Shown here: piece after piece, positions 7,666-15,513 of the stretch
Layout: each line of letters starts with the position of its first letter
How positions within the stretch are numbered: position 1 is the stretch's first letter
DNA from: Xanthomonas cassavae CFBP 4642
GTDB taxonomy: Bacteria; Pseudomonadota; Gammaproteobacteria; Xanthomonadales; Xanthomonadaceae
Direction: 5' to 3'
NCBI RefSeq assembly: GCF_000454545.1
Contig: NZ_CM002139.1
Location: 1,378,504-1,426,393, forward strand
Length of the DNA: 47,890 nt
Notes under the pieces: model-generated
Told to the model about the DNA's origin: nothing
The model's database searches: none
The model's input: only the letters and a program-made list of their open reading frames with translations
Position numbers and translations under genes: made by a program

Positions 7666-8691
7666 ATGTCTCCAAAGAACGACCCGCGCTTGCGGGTACG
7701 TCAGTCGTGTCTTGCCTGCCTGCAGTCCAGTTCGGTTGTTTGCACGACCGGCACCCGTCGTCCATCTTGCCGCCTGCCACTGGCCGCAGCGTCGGTCCTT
7801 GCCCTGGGCTGTGCGCTGCCGGGTGCTGCCATGGCTGGTGCGTGGACCCAACCGGAAGGCGACACGCTGGTGATCGTCAAGGCGTTGCATAGCGACGGTC
7901 GCGGATGGTTTGACGACAGTCATCACCGCACCACCTTTGGCGATGGGCAGCAATTCGATGGCAACGGGCGCAGTCGCCAGGACCAGCTCAATGTGTATGT
8001 CGAGCATGGGCTAACCGAGCGGCTCAGCTTCATCGGCAATTTCTATTTCACCGATGTGGGTTTCAGCAACCACGATGCCGCCAGCGGGCGGCAAAAGACC
8101 TCGACGACCGGCTTTGCCGATCAGGAAGTCGGTCTGCGGTATGCATTGCCAAGTGGGCAGGACGACGTTTGGCGCAGTTCGGTGCAGGCGCTGGTCAGCA
8201 TTCCCGCCTATGGCCGCAGCAAGACTTACCATCCAGACAATCCTGACGCCAATTCCGACCCTGCGCTTGGACTGGGCGACTATGGGCTGGAGCTGCGCTA
8301 CAGCCGCGGCCGTGGCTACGCGCTGGGTGGCCGTAATGGCTATGTCGACCTGGGCGGCGCAGTGCGCCTGCGCGGCAGTGCGGCGTCGGACGAAGTGCGG
8401 GTGGATGCGTCCACGGGCTTGAGCCTGACCCCGCGCTGGTTGCTGCTGGGCGAGCTCAACGTGATCCAGGGCTTGGGCAATGGTCGTGGCAACGTCGATG
8501 TGGCCGGCACGGCCGGCGGCGTCGGCTTCGTCGCCACCGGCACCAACTACGACCTCACCAAGCTGCAGCTGTCCACGCTGTACACCGCGCCGGGCGGCAG
8601 CCAGTGGCAGCTGGGTTACCAGCAGCCGGTGATGGGCCGCAACACCGGTGCCGCAGGCGGGCCCTTCGTGGCCGCCTGGTGGCGATTCTAA
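7666..8691 (+). CDS. xagA: XagA-like outer-membrane protein of an exopolysaccharide cluster
   Basis: 341-residue exported protein. A long n-region is followed by a hydrophobic segment ending ALGCALPGAAMAGA, which looks like a signal peptide. The ATG at 7666 gives an unusually long n-region of about 37 residues, so a later start is possible. The mature part has alternating hydrophobic strands with Gly, Tyr and Asn turns (SFIGNFYFTDVGFSN, DYGLELRYSRGRGYALGG) and ends in the aromatic FVAAWWRF, as expected for an outer-membrane beta-barrel. It is the first gene of a four-gene set with a glycosyltransferase next. From memory of the Xanthomonas campestris xagABC biofilm cluster, this corresponds to xagA. 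An export-channel role is inferred. Confidence 0.72.
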   Translation: MSPKNDPRLRVRQSCLACLQSSSVVCTTGTRRPSCRLPLAAASVLALGCALPGAAMAGAWTQPEGDTLVIVKALHSDGRGWFDDSHHRTTFGDGQQFDGNGRSRQDQLNVYVEHGLTERLSFIGNFYFTDVGFSNHDAASGRQKTSTTGFADQEVGLRYALPSGQDDVWRSSVQALVSIPAYGRSKTYHPDNPDANSDPALGLGDYGLELRYSRGRGYALGGRNGYVDLGGAVRLRGSAASDEVRVDASTGLSLTPRWLLLGELNVIQGLGNGRGNVDVAGTAGGVGFVATGTNYDLTKLQLSTLYTAPGGSQWQLGYQQPVMGRNTGAAGGPFVAAWWRF

Positions 8692-8703
8692 GGACGCCAC
8701 GCC

Positions 8704-10611
8704 ATGACGGTCACCTGCGAAATGGATGCGCTGGGACGGGCGCCGGACATCGGCCGCGAACGCGGGCTGCTGGGTCGTGCGCTGGTTTCGGCAGGCGTCA
8801 TCACCGATGAGCAACTGCGTGCGGCGCTGACGCTGCAGCAGCGCTGGAATTCGCGCCTGGGCGACGTGATCCTGGCCCAGCGCGGCGTGCCGGCGCAGCG
8901 CTTCTACGCCATCGTGGCGGCGCACTTCGGGCTGGAATTCGTCGACCTGGTACAGCAGCCGCCGGATCCGGCGCTGCTGGTTCCCGGAGATCTGGACAGC
9001 TATGCGCAACGCCTGCTGCTGCCGTGGCGGCGCGAAGATGGCGTGCTGGTGCTGGCAGTGGCCGACCCGGACCCGGCGCTGTTCGCCTGGGCGCGCGCGC
9101 ATTACGGCGAAGAGGTGCGCTTTGTCGGCACCGCCAAGTTCGACATCATCTGGAGCCTGCAACGCCATGCCGACGAGCAGCTCACCGACAACGCACTGAA
9201 CCTGCTTGCCGCACATGCGCCGACTTATTCGGCGCGCCAGGTGGTCACGCACGGGCAGAAGATCACGCTGTGGGGGCTGGCCGCCCTGCTGGTGGTGACG
9301 CTGGCGGTGTTTCCGGTGCCGGCGCTGATTGCCGTCAACGTGCTGGTGGCGCTGGGCTTTCTGGCCACCTTCGGCCTGAAACTGTCGCTGGTGTGGTTCG
9401 GCTCGCGCCACCGCATCGACATCAAGGTCACCGAGGACGAAGTGGCCGCGCTGCGCGACGACGACCTGCCGGTCTATACCGTGCTGGTGCCGATGTACAA
9501 GGAGCCGGAAGTCCTGCCGATCCTGGCCAACGCGCTGCGCAAGCTGGATTACCCGATCAGCAAGCTCGACGTGAAGCTGGTGCTGGAGGCCGACGACTTC
9601 GAGACCATCGAGGCGGCCAAGAAACTTGGCCTGGAAGCGTTCTTCGAAATCATCCGGGTGCCGCCGTCGCAGCCCAAGACCAAGCCCAAGGCCTGCAATT
9701 ACGCGCTGCATTTTGCGCGTGGCCAGCTGCTCACCATCTACGACGCCGAAGACAAGCCCGAGCCGGACCAGCTCAAGCGCGTGGTGGCCGCGTTCCGCAA
9801 GGCCGAGCAGGACGTGGTGTGCATCCAGGCGCGGCTGAACTACTACAACGCCGACGAAAACTGGCTGACGCGGAAGTTCACGCTGGAGTACACGCTCTGG
9901 TTCGACTTCTACCTGCCGGCGCTGGAATACCTGCGCATCCCGATTCCGCTGGGCGGCACCTCCAATCACTTCCGCCTGGATGTGTTGCGGCAGGTGCGCG
10001 CATGGGATCCGTACAACGTCACCGAAGACGCCGATCTGGGCGTGCGGCTGATCCAGAACGGCTACCGCGTCAACGTGGTGAACTCCACCACCTTCGAAGA
10101 AGCCAACGTCAGCATTCCCAACTGGATCCGGCAGCGCTCGCGCTGGCTCAAGGGCTACATGCAGACCTGGCTGGTGCACATGCGCGACCCGGTGCACCTG
10201 TATCGCAGTACCGGGTTCAAGGGGTTCTGGGGTTTCCAGTTCTTCATCGGCGGCGGATTTTTCACCGCGCTGGGCGTGCCGGTGCTGTGGGCGCTGTATG
10301 CGGTATGGATGCTTACCGGCACCACCATGTTCGAACGGTTCTTCCCGCCGTGGCTGGCGGCGGTGTCGCTGGTCAATCTGCTATTGGCCAATGCGTTCTT
10401 CATCTACATCACGCTGGTGGCCGCGTTCAAGCGCGACTACTTCAAGTTGGCGCCGTATGCGCTGACGGTGCCGTTCTATTGGGCGTTGCAATCGATCGCC
10501 GCCTACAAGGGGCTCTGGCAGCTGATCCACAATCCGTTTTACTGGGAGAAGACCACGCATGGCATCAGCAAGCATTCGGAAAACGAGCGCCGCGCCGCAC
10601 TCGAAGAGTGA
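8704..10611 (+). CDS. xagB: Membrane glycosyltransferase with N-terminal MshEN-type domain
   Basis: 635 residues. Residues about 20-75 carry two tandem 24-residue MshEN-type motifs (LLGRALVSAGVITDEQL..., then RLGDVILAQRGVPAQR...) separated by five residues. That is the arrangement through which MshE-like domains bind cyclic di-GMP. Transmembrane helices follow near residue 185. The GT2 core has YTVLVPMYKEPE (258), EADD (296), DAED (347), TEDADLG (440) and QRSRWLKG (477), all the residues needed for processive synthesis. C-terminal helices follow. It probably polymerises and translocates an exopolysaccharide across the inner membrane, gated by c-di-GMP. The gene starts 12 bp after xagA and overlaps xagC by 53 bp. 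The symbol is from recall of xagABC. The sugar is unknown. Confidence 0.82.
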   Translation: MTVTCEMDALGRAPDIGRERGLLGRALVSAGVITDEQLRAALTLQQRWNSRLGDVILAQRGVPAQRFYAIVAAHFGLEFVDLVQQPPDPALLVPGDLDSYAQRLLLPWRREDGVLVLAVADPDPALFAWARAHYGEEVRFVGTAKFDIIWSLQRHADEQLTDNALNLLAAHAPTYSARQVVTHGQKITLWGLAALLVVTLAVFPVPALIAVNVLVALGFLATFGLKLSLVWFGSRHRIDIKVTEDEVAALRDDDLPVYTVLVPMYKEPEVLPILANALRKLDYPISKLDVKLVLEADDFETIEAAKKLGLEAFFEIIRVPPSQPKTKPKACNYALHFARGQLLTIYDAEDKPEPDQLKRVVAAFRKAEQDVVCIQARLNYYNADENWLTRKFTLEYTLWFDFYLPALEYLRIPIPLGGTSNHFRLDVLRQVRAWDPYNVTEDADLGVRLIQNGYRVNVVNSTTFEEANVSIPNWIRQRSRWLKGYMQTWLVHMRDPVHLYRSTGFKGFWGFQFFIGGGFFTALGVPVLWALYAVWMLTGTTMFERFFPPWLAAVSLVNLLLANAFFIYITLVAAFKRDYFKLAPYALTVPFYWALQSIAAYKGLWQLIHNPFYWEKTTHGISKHSENERRAALEE

Positions 10612-11959
10612 GCCGGCTGCCGCGCGTCGCGACAGCGGCCTGCCGGCGTTCCTGGTGGCGGTGGTGGCGCTGTCGCTGCTGAGCCAGCCATTGCTGGTGC
10701 AGTCGCTGGGTAGCGCCGCACCGGTGGCCGCCCCCGGCGTAGGCGTGCCGGCCAGCGGTCTGCTGGCCTGGGCGGTGGAGCTGGCGCTGCATCGCTGGGA
10801 TCTGCCGTTCCAGGTCTGGCCGTTCTTGGCCGTGGCGGCCAATGCCCTGTTCCTGTCGCTGCTGTGGCGCGATCTGGCCGGCGTGTTCGGGCGTGGCTGG
10901 GCCAGCGGACTGACCCTGCTGGTGGGCTGCAACCCGCTGTTCCTGCTGCCGATCGCCGCTGGCGGCAGTCAGGCCGTGGGCCTGCTGGCGTTCTACGGGT
11001 TGTGCCGCACGCTGCGCCGCCTGCAGGCGCCGGTGGAAGCCTTCACCTACCTGCGCATCGCCGGGTGGCTGTGCATCTTGCTGTGCCTGGACCTGCAGAC
11101 GCTGGCGCTGTCGACGATGGTGGCGCCGTGGCTGTTGCTGGTGATGCCGCCGCAGATGCTGCGCAAGGCGCCGGGGTCGTTCTACCTGGTGTGCTATCTG
11201 CCGTTTGTCTTTCTGGTCGGCATGTGGGCCTACGTCAATCTGACCGTGTTCAACGCGCCGTGGCCGACGCTGTCGAGCATTGCGCAGGGCGCGCATCCGC
11301 TGCCGGTGCCGCTGGCCGCGCAGGCGGAAGGCTGGCTGCCGGCGGTGCGTTGGGGTGTGGCCGCACTGGTGTGCTTCCCGGTGCTGGCGCTGGTGGTGCG
11401 TGCGCGCAGTGCGGCGCTGGCCCGTGGCGTGGTTGCCAGCGCCGGGACCGTGATCTGCGCTGCGGCGCTGTCGTTCGCCTTCGGCTGGGCCGGGTTCGAT
11501 GCGCTGGTGCTGCTGTGGGTGCCGGCCGCGTTGCTGCTGCGCGCCTTGCAGCCGGACCAGCGCAGCCAGGCAGCGGGCTTGCTGCTGCTTGGCCTGCTGG
11601 GTGCAGCCTGGGTGCAACCGCAGGGCTGGGGGAGCTGGCTGCGCGCGGTGCCGGCCGACGAACAGGCGCTGCTGCAGGGCGAGGCGGTGGTCATGACGGC
11701 GCCGGCCTCGCCGCCGTTGGGGCGCGCGGCAGCGCAGCCGGCGAATGCGCCGGTGGTGGAACCGCAGGACGCAACGCAGCCGCCATCGGTGCTCGGTGCA
11801 TCGACGCTGGCCAGCGCCCCCGACGCAGCCCCAGGCCCGAGCACCGGCACCATGGCGCCGCCGGACACCACACATGCGACCCTGGGCACGACCCACTGCG
11901 TGCAAGGCACGGCCGCGTCGACCAGCGAGGCAGCGGCTGCATGTTCAAGCGCGTTCTGA
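10559..11959 (+). CDS. xagC: Polytopic membrane protein of the xag cluster
   Basis: 466 residues with about ten hydrophobic segments between residues 25 and 360, then a Pro/Ala/Thr-rich tail without predicted structure. No catalytic motif is recognised. The start ATG at 10559 lies inside the end of xagB, with GGGAGAAG upstream, and the 3' end overlaps the next gene by 19 bp, so all three are translationally linked. The tail has low-complexity Ala/Pro/Thr composition and may be periplasmic. A role in assembly, acceptor supply or export of the polymer is inferred only from position. The name follows the xagABC order as I recall it. Confidence 0.68.
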   Translation: MASASIRKTSAAPHSKSEPAAARRDSGLPAFLVAVVALSLLSQPLLVQSLGSAAPVAAPGVGVPASGLLAWAVELALHRWDLPFQVWPFLAVAANALFLSLLWRDLAGVFGRGWASGLTLLVGCNPLFLLPIAAGGSQAVGLLAFYGLCRTLRRLQAPVEAFTYLRIAGWLCILLCLDLQTLALSTMVAPWLLLVMPPQMLRKAPGSFYLVCYLPFVFLVGMWAYVNLTVFNAPWPTLSSIAQGAHPLPVPLAAQAEGWLPAVRWGVAALVCFPVLALVVRARSAALARGVVASAGTVICAAALSFAFGWAGFDALVLLWVPAALLLRALQPDQRSQAAGLLLLGLLGAAWVQPQGWGSWLRAVPADEQALLQGEAVVMTAPASPPLGRAAAQPANAPVVEPQDATQPPSVLGASTLASAPDAAPGPSTGTMAPPDTTHATLGTTHCVQGTAASTSEAAAACSSAF

Positions 11960-12909
11960 CCTCCGCTGCGGTGCTGGGCGTGTGCCTGCTGGCCAATGGC
12001 TGTAATGCGGCCGCGCCGATGTGGATGGGCGCCAACGTCAAGGTCTCGGCCAACGCGCCCTGGGAAAGCTCCGCCGCCGCGCGGTCGCTGCAATCCCTGG
12101 CCGCTACCGGTGCCAGCAAGGCCTTGCTGGTGGCGTTCGTGTGGCAGGCGACACCGCACTCCAACGACCCGGTACTCGGCAGCGACAGCAACCTGGAGGC
12201 GATGCGGGCGGCGCTGCGCCAGAGCCATCGCGCCGGCCTGAGTCCGACGCTCAAGGTGCATGTCTGGATCCCCGGACACTGGGCTGGCGAGGTGGCGCCC
12301 GACGACCGGGCAGCCTGGTTCGCCGCATATCAGAAGGCGTTGTTGCCGCTGGCACAGCTGGCCGTGGACGAACACGCCGAGGCGCTGGTGATCGGCACCG
12401 AGCTGCGCAAGCTGCAGGACGCACCGCAATGGCCGGCGCTGGTGGCGGCGGTGCGCAAGGTCTATCGCGGCAAATTGTTGTACGTGGCCGATGGCATGGA
12501 GCATGCGGAGAGCTTCCGTTACTGGTCGCTGTTCGATGCGGTGGGCACCAGCCTGTATCCGCGCCTGCCCGAAGCAGCCAAGCCACGCACCCAGGAAATG
12601 ACTGCCGCCGCGCAGCGGCTGCAGCAGCTGGGGCAGCGCGTCGGCAAGCCGGTCTGGGTGGCCGAGCTGGGCCTGCGCTCGGCGCGCGGCAGCCTGGCGG
12701 CACCGTGGGAAAGCCCGGAGCAACGCACCGCAGCGGTGGATACCCGTCTGCAGCTGCAGGTGCTGCAGCAATGGCGCACGGTCTTGCAGGCACACGGCAT
12801 GGACGGCATCGCCCTGTGGTGCTGGTACACCGACCCCAAGGCCGGCGGCGCGGGCGACAGCGACTTCACCGTGCAGGGCAAGCCGGCGCAGCAGGTGCTG
12901 GCGCGCTGA
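11941..12909 (+). CDS. Lipoprotein glycoside-hydrolase-like protein of the xag cluster
   Basis: 322 residues. The N-terminus (MFKRVLTSAAVLGVCLLANGC) is a lipoprotein signal with the lipobox LANGC, so membrane anchoring is likely. The rest reads as a (beta/alpha)8 barrel of the GH113/GH5-like (clan A) type. It shows LLVAFVWQATPHSND, LKVHVWIPGHW, VIGTELRKL (candidate acid/base Glu), DAVGTSLYPRLPE, and KPVWVAELGLRS (candidate nucleophile Glu), then ALWCWYTDPKAGG. The two glutamates at the ends of strands 4 and 7 fit clan A retaining glycosidases. It overlaps xagC by 19 bp and closes the cluster. A matrix-polymer trimming or release hydrolase, analogous to BcsZ or PgaB, is inferred. The family number is uncertain. 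Confidence 0.7.
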   Translation: MFKRVLTSAAVLGVCLLANGCNAAAPMWMGANVKVSANAPWESSAAARSLQSLAATGASKALLVAFVWQATPHSNDPVLGSDSNLEAMRAALRQSHRAGLSPTLKVHVWIPGHWAGEVAPDDRAAWFAAYQKALLPLAQLAVDEHAEALVIGTELRKLQDAPQWPALVAAVRKVYRGKLLYVADGMEHAESFRYWSLFDAVGTSLYPRLPEAAKPRTQEMTAAAQRLQQLGQRVGKPVWVAELGLRSARGSLAAPWESPEQRTAAVDTRLQLQVLQQWRTVLQAHGMDGIALWCWYTDPKAGGAGDSDFTVQGKPAQQVLAR

Positions 12910-12911
12910 GT

Positions 12912-12955
12912 AATTGCGCCTGGCAGTCCCCAAGGACATGCCTTGCGCAATTTTC
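12912..12955 (+). terminator. Possible terminator after the xag cluster
   Basis: AATTGCGC (12912-12919) can pair with GCGCAATT (12945-12952), followed by TTC. A second small stem CAAGG/CCTTG lies inside the loop. It begins right after the last xag stop codon. Confidence 0.45.
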
Positions 12956-13010
12956 GAGGTGACTTACCGGTGTGAAGCGCACTGCCGCTGCGCAGCGCAT
13001 AGCCTCCCGG

Positions 13011-13041
13011 CGGCATCGGCGGCATCGGCGGCATCGGCGGC
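13011..13041 (+). repeat. Short tandem repeat CGGCATCGG x3.4
   Basis: Three perfect copies of the nonamer CGGCATCGG (13011-13019, 13020-13028, 13029-13037) plus a partial fourth lie in the 5' region of pncB, about 40 bp before its ATG. Copy number could vary between strains. Confidence 0.8.
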
Positions 13042-13082
13042 TTGCACGCAGCGCGTCGCCGCTGCGGGCATAATCCGGCGGC

Positions 13083-14264
13083 ATGATCATCCATTCGCTG
13101 CTCGACACCGACCTGTACAAATTCACCATGATGCAGGCGGTGCTGCACCAGCACCCGGCCGCACAGGTCGAGTACCGCTTCAAGTGCCGCACGCCCGGCG
13201 TGGACCTGGCGCAGTTCATCGATGAGATCTCGCGCGAGATCGACGCGCTGTGCCGGCTGCGCCTGCGCGCGGACGAGGTGGACTATCTGCGCAGCCTGCG
13301 CTTCATCAAACCGGACGTTGCCGACTTCCTGGCGCTGTTCCATCTGGACCGCAAGTATCTGCAGCTGTCGGCATCGACCACCCATCCGGGCGAGATCGAG
13401 CTGACCATCGGCGGCCCATGGCTGCACACCATCCTGTTCGAAGTGCCGTTGCTGGCGATCATCAACGAGGTGTGGTTCCGCAACACCTCCGAGCCGGATT
13501 ACGAAGAAGGCCGCAGCCGTTTGCGCACCAAGGTGAGCCGCCTGCGCAACATGCCGGCCGGCTGCAAGATCGCCGATTACGGCACCCGGCGGCGCTATTC
13601 GCGGCACTGGCATGGCGAGCTGTTGCCGTTGCTGCGCGACGGGCTGGGCGAGCAGTTCGTGGGCACCAGCAATGTGTACTTCGCCAAGCATTACGGGCTG
13701 ACTCCGCTCGGCACGATGGCGCACGAATACCTGCAGGCATTCCAGGCGCTGGGGCCGCGGCTGCGCGATTCCCAGGTGGCCGCGCTGGAGTCGTGGGCGC
13801 GCGAATACCGCGGCGACCTGGGCATTGCGCTGTCGGACATCGTGGGGCTGGATGCGTTTCTGCGCGATTTCGACCTGTATTTCTGCAAGCTGTTCGACGG
13901 CATGCGCCACGATTCCGGCGACCCGTTCGAGTGGGGAGAGCGGGTGATTGCGCACCTGGAAGCCCATCGCATCGATCCCAGGACCAAGGTGCTGGTTTTC
14001 AGCGATGGCCTCAACATCGACAAGGTGATGCAGCTGTACCAGCACTTCCACACCCGCTGCCGGCTGGCGTTCGGTGTCGGCACCAGCCTGACCAACGACC
14101 TGGGGCCGACGCCGCTGCAGATCGTGATCAAGATGGTCCGCTGCAACGGCCAGCCGGTGGCCAAGCTGAGCGATTCGCCCGGTAAGAGCATGTGCGAGGA
14201 CGCCGGCTACCTGCGCTATCTGCGCGATGTGTTCGGCCTGCCGCCGATCCCGGAAGGCGCCTGA
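13083..14264 (+). CDS. pncB: Nicotinate phosphoribosyltransferase
   Basis: 393-residue cytoplasmic enzyme of NAD salvage. It converts nicotinate and PRPP, with ATP hydrolysis, to nicotinate mononucleotide. Full-length family match: N-terminal [28 protein letters not shown], the core [31 protein letters not shown] (the His in this segment is the usual autophosphorylation site), [24 protein letters not shown] and [12 protein letters not shown]. The length equals the usual 390-400. The ATG at 13083 opens directly with the conserved N-terminus. It stands alone between two exopolysaccharide clusters, with its own leader containing a nonamer tandem repeat. There is no obvious functional tie to its neighbours. 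Confidence 0.96.
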   Translation: MIIHSLLDTDLYKFTMMQAVLHQHPAAQVEYRFKCRTPGVDLAQFIDEISREIDALCRLRLRADEVDYLRSLRFIKPDVADFLALFHLDRKYLQLSASTTHPGEIELTIGGPWLHTILFEVPLLAIINEVWFRNTSEPDYEEGRSRLRTKVSRLRNMPAGCKIADYGTRRRYSRHWHGELLPLLRDGLGEQFVGTSNVYFAKHYGLTPLGTMAHEYLQAFQALGPRLRDSQVAALESWAREYRGDLGIALSDIVGLDAFLRDFDLYFCKLFDGMRHDSGDPFEWGERVIAHLEAHRIDPRTKVLVFSDGLNIDKVMQLYQHFHTRCRLAFGVGTSLTNDLGPTPLQIVIKMVRCNGQPVAKLSDSPGKSMCEDAGYLRYLRDVFGLPPIPEGA

Positions 14265-14291
14265 CCCGCGACGGCGGCAATCGACGTGGGC

Positions 14292-14356
14292 CGGCAGTAA
14301 CTGCCGAAACGTATCGGCAGCTGTCAGGGAATGCCCGGAAAAGTGAGATGCATCTC
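14292..14356. promoter_or_regulatory. Dyad cluster upstream of the bcs operon
   Basis: Three symmetric elements lie 100-165 bp before bcsD. CGGCAGT-A-ACTGCCG (14292-14306) is perfect. CTGCCGA-N6-TCGGCAG (14301-14320) shares an arm with the first. GAGATGCATCTC (14345-14356) is a perfect palindrome. A plausible promoter (TTGCAT, 17 bp, TCCTAT) follows at about 14396-14424. The dyads could be operators or alternative RNA stems. Confidence 0.45.
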
Positions 14357-14454
14357 TCAATCGCCTGTTGGCAGACGTTAACATTGGCATCACGCTTGCA
14401 TCACTTTTGCTGCATGCGTCCTATGCGACTTCCCTCCCTCGCCAAGCCGGTCGA

Positions 14455-14910
14455 ATGCCCGTACCCGATCCATTGTCGCTCTACCGCACCCGCAGCTGCT
14501 CCCGCCAGTGGCTGGGCTTTGTGCGGGCGATGGCCGAGGAGTTCGGTGCCGAGTTGCCCGAGCATGATCTGGCCACCCTGATGGCGCGTATCGGCCGCCG
14601 CTTCGCGCGTGAACACCGGCTTGCGCCCTGCACCACGCTGGAAGAAGTGCAACAGGCCGCCAATACGATCTGGGACGGCTGCGACTGGGGCCAGTGCGCA
14701 ATGGACGAACATGCCGACCATGTGCAGATTCGCCACTGCGGTGCGCCGTTGGGCGTGGCCCTGGCTGGTGCGGCATGGAGCGACGGATTTTTGCAGGGTG
14801 TGTATGACGGATGGTTCCAGCAATTGGGGATGCTGGCAGGCCTGGCGGTGCAGACTGTTGCAGGGGAGACGGTCGATTTGCGTCAGTTCGTACTGGCGCG
14901 GACGGCATGA
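14455..14910 (+). CDS. bcsD: Cellulose synthase accessory subunit BcsD
   Basis: 151 residues, close to the ~156 of the Komagataeibacter BcsD/AxCesD octamer subunit, which guides glucan chains through the periplasm. Seen: SLYRTRSCSRQWLGFVRAMAEEF, LMARIGRRFA, and a Cys/Trp-rich ANTIWDGCDWGQCAMDE, then GFLQGVYDGWFQQLGM near the C-terminus, the pattern typical of the family. No signal peptide is seen, as usual for BcsD. The start at 14455 is chosen because the conserved part begins with PLSLYRTR; an in-frame extension to 14368 overlaps the promoter region. It is the first gene of the cellulose operon. Its presence suggests ordered bundling of cellulose chains. Confidence 0.8.
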   Translation: MPVPDPLSLYRTRSCSRQWLGFVRAMAEEFGAELPEHDLATLMARIGRRFAREHRLAPCTTLEEVQQAANTIWDGCDWGQCAMDEHADHVQIRHCGAPLGVALAGAAWSDGFLQGVYDGWFQQLGMLAGLAVQTVAGETVDLRQFVLARTA

Positions 14911-14938
14911 GCATGTGTGATCGGGCAAGGGGACTGTG

Positions 14939-15421
14939 ATGGCACCGAAAGACACCAAGAATGCACCTGGACACGACGATGTCTCGGGCCTGTTCGCGCG
15001 TTTGGGGACGCAGGCAAGCGAGGGCTATCACGACTTCGCCTACACCCAGCTGCCGCCACGCAAGCCCGGTGCGGCGCCGGCCGATGCGCCTGCATCGTCT
15101 GAGGCGGCACCGCCCGCGCCGGACACGATGACGACGGCTCCGCCGGCACCGGCGCCACGTGCGACCGCTGTGCAGGCGCCGCGTGCGGCGCCCGCCGCCG
15201 CGCCCGCCGACGAACCTGCCGACGAACCTGCCGAGCTGGCGCCTGCCGATGCGCTGGCGCCGTTGCGCAAGCTGCGCCAGCTCGACGAGTCCGGCCCGCG
15301 TGGCCTGCCAACGCCCGAGCGGGCGGCGCATACGCCGCTGGAGCGCCTGTTCCAGCGCCTGCTGCAGGCCGACGTGCGCGCCTCGGCGCATAGCCCGCTC
15401 AAGCGGCTGCGCTCGCGTTGA
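14939..15421 (+). CDS. bcsP: Proline-rich cellulose biosynthesis protein (BcsP/BcsR-like N-terminus)
   Basis: 160 residues. The N-terminal segment DDVSGLFARLGTQASEGYHDF resembles the BcsR/YhjR motif (short acidic helix, LFxxFG, then YxDF/E), which in enterobacteria helps BcsQ and BcsA localisation. The middle (residues 40-105) is Ala/Pro-rich and disordered, with a DEPA-DEPA duplication. The C-terminus has basic residues (TPLERLFQRLLQADVRASAH, then SPLKRLRSR) similar in style to BcsP proteins of proteobacterial cellulose operons. GTG 14936 and ATG 14939 are adjacent starts and ATG is chosen. It lies between bcsD and bcsA. Function in synthase localisation or bundling is inferred. Confidence 0.62.
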   Translation: MAPKDTKNAPGHDDVSGLFARLGTQASEGYHDFAYTQLPPRKPGAAPADAPASSEAAPPAPDTMTTAPPAPAPRATAVQAPRAAPAAAPADEPADEPAELAPADALAPLRKLRQLDESGPRGLPTPERAAHTPLERLFQRLLQADVRASAHSPLKRLRSR

Positions 15422-15513
15422 TTCCAGTTGCAGCGTGATCCCCGGCAGGCGCCAGCGCGCGCTTGCCAGTTTCCGTTTTGCCGCATGCCGCCACGCCTGA
15501 AAGGAGTTGCCCG

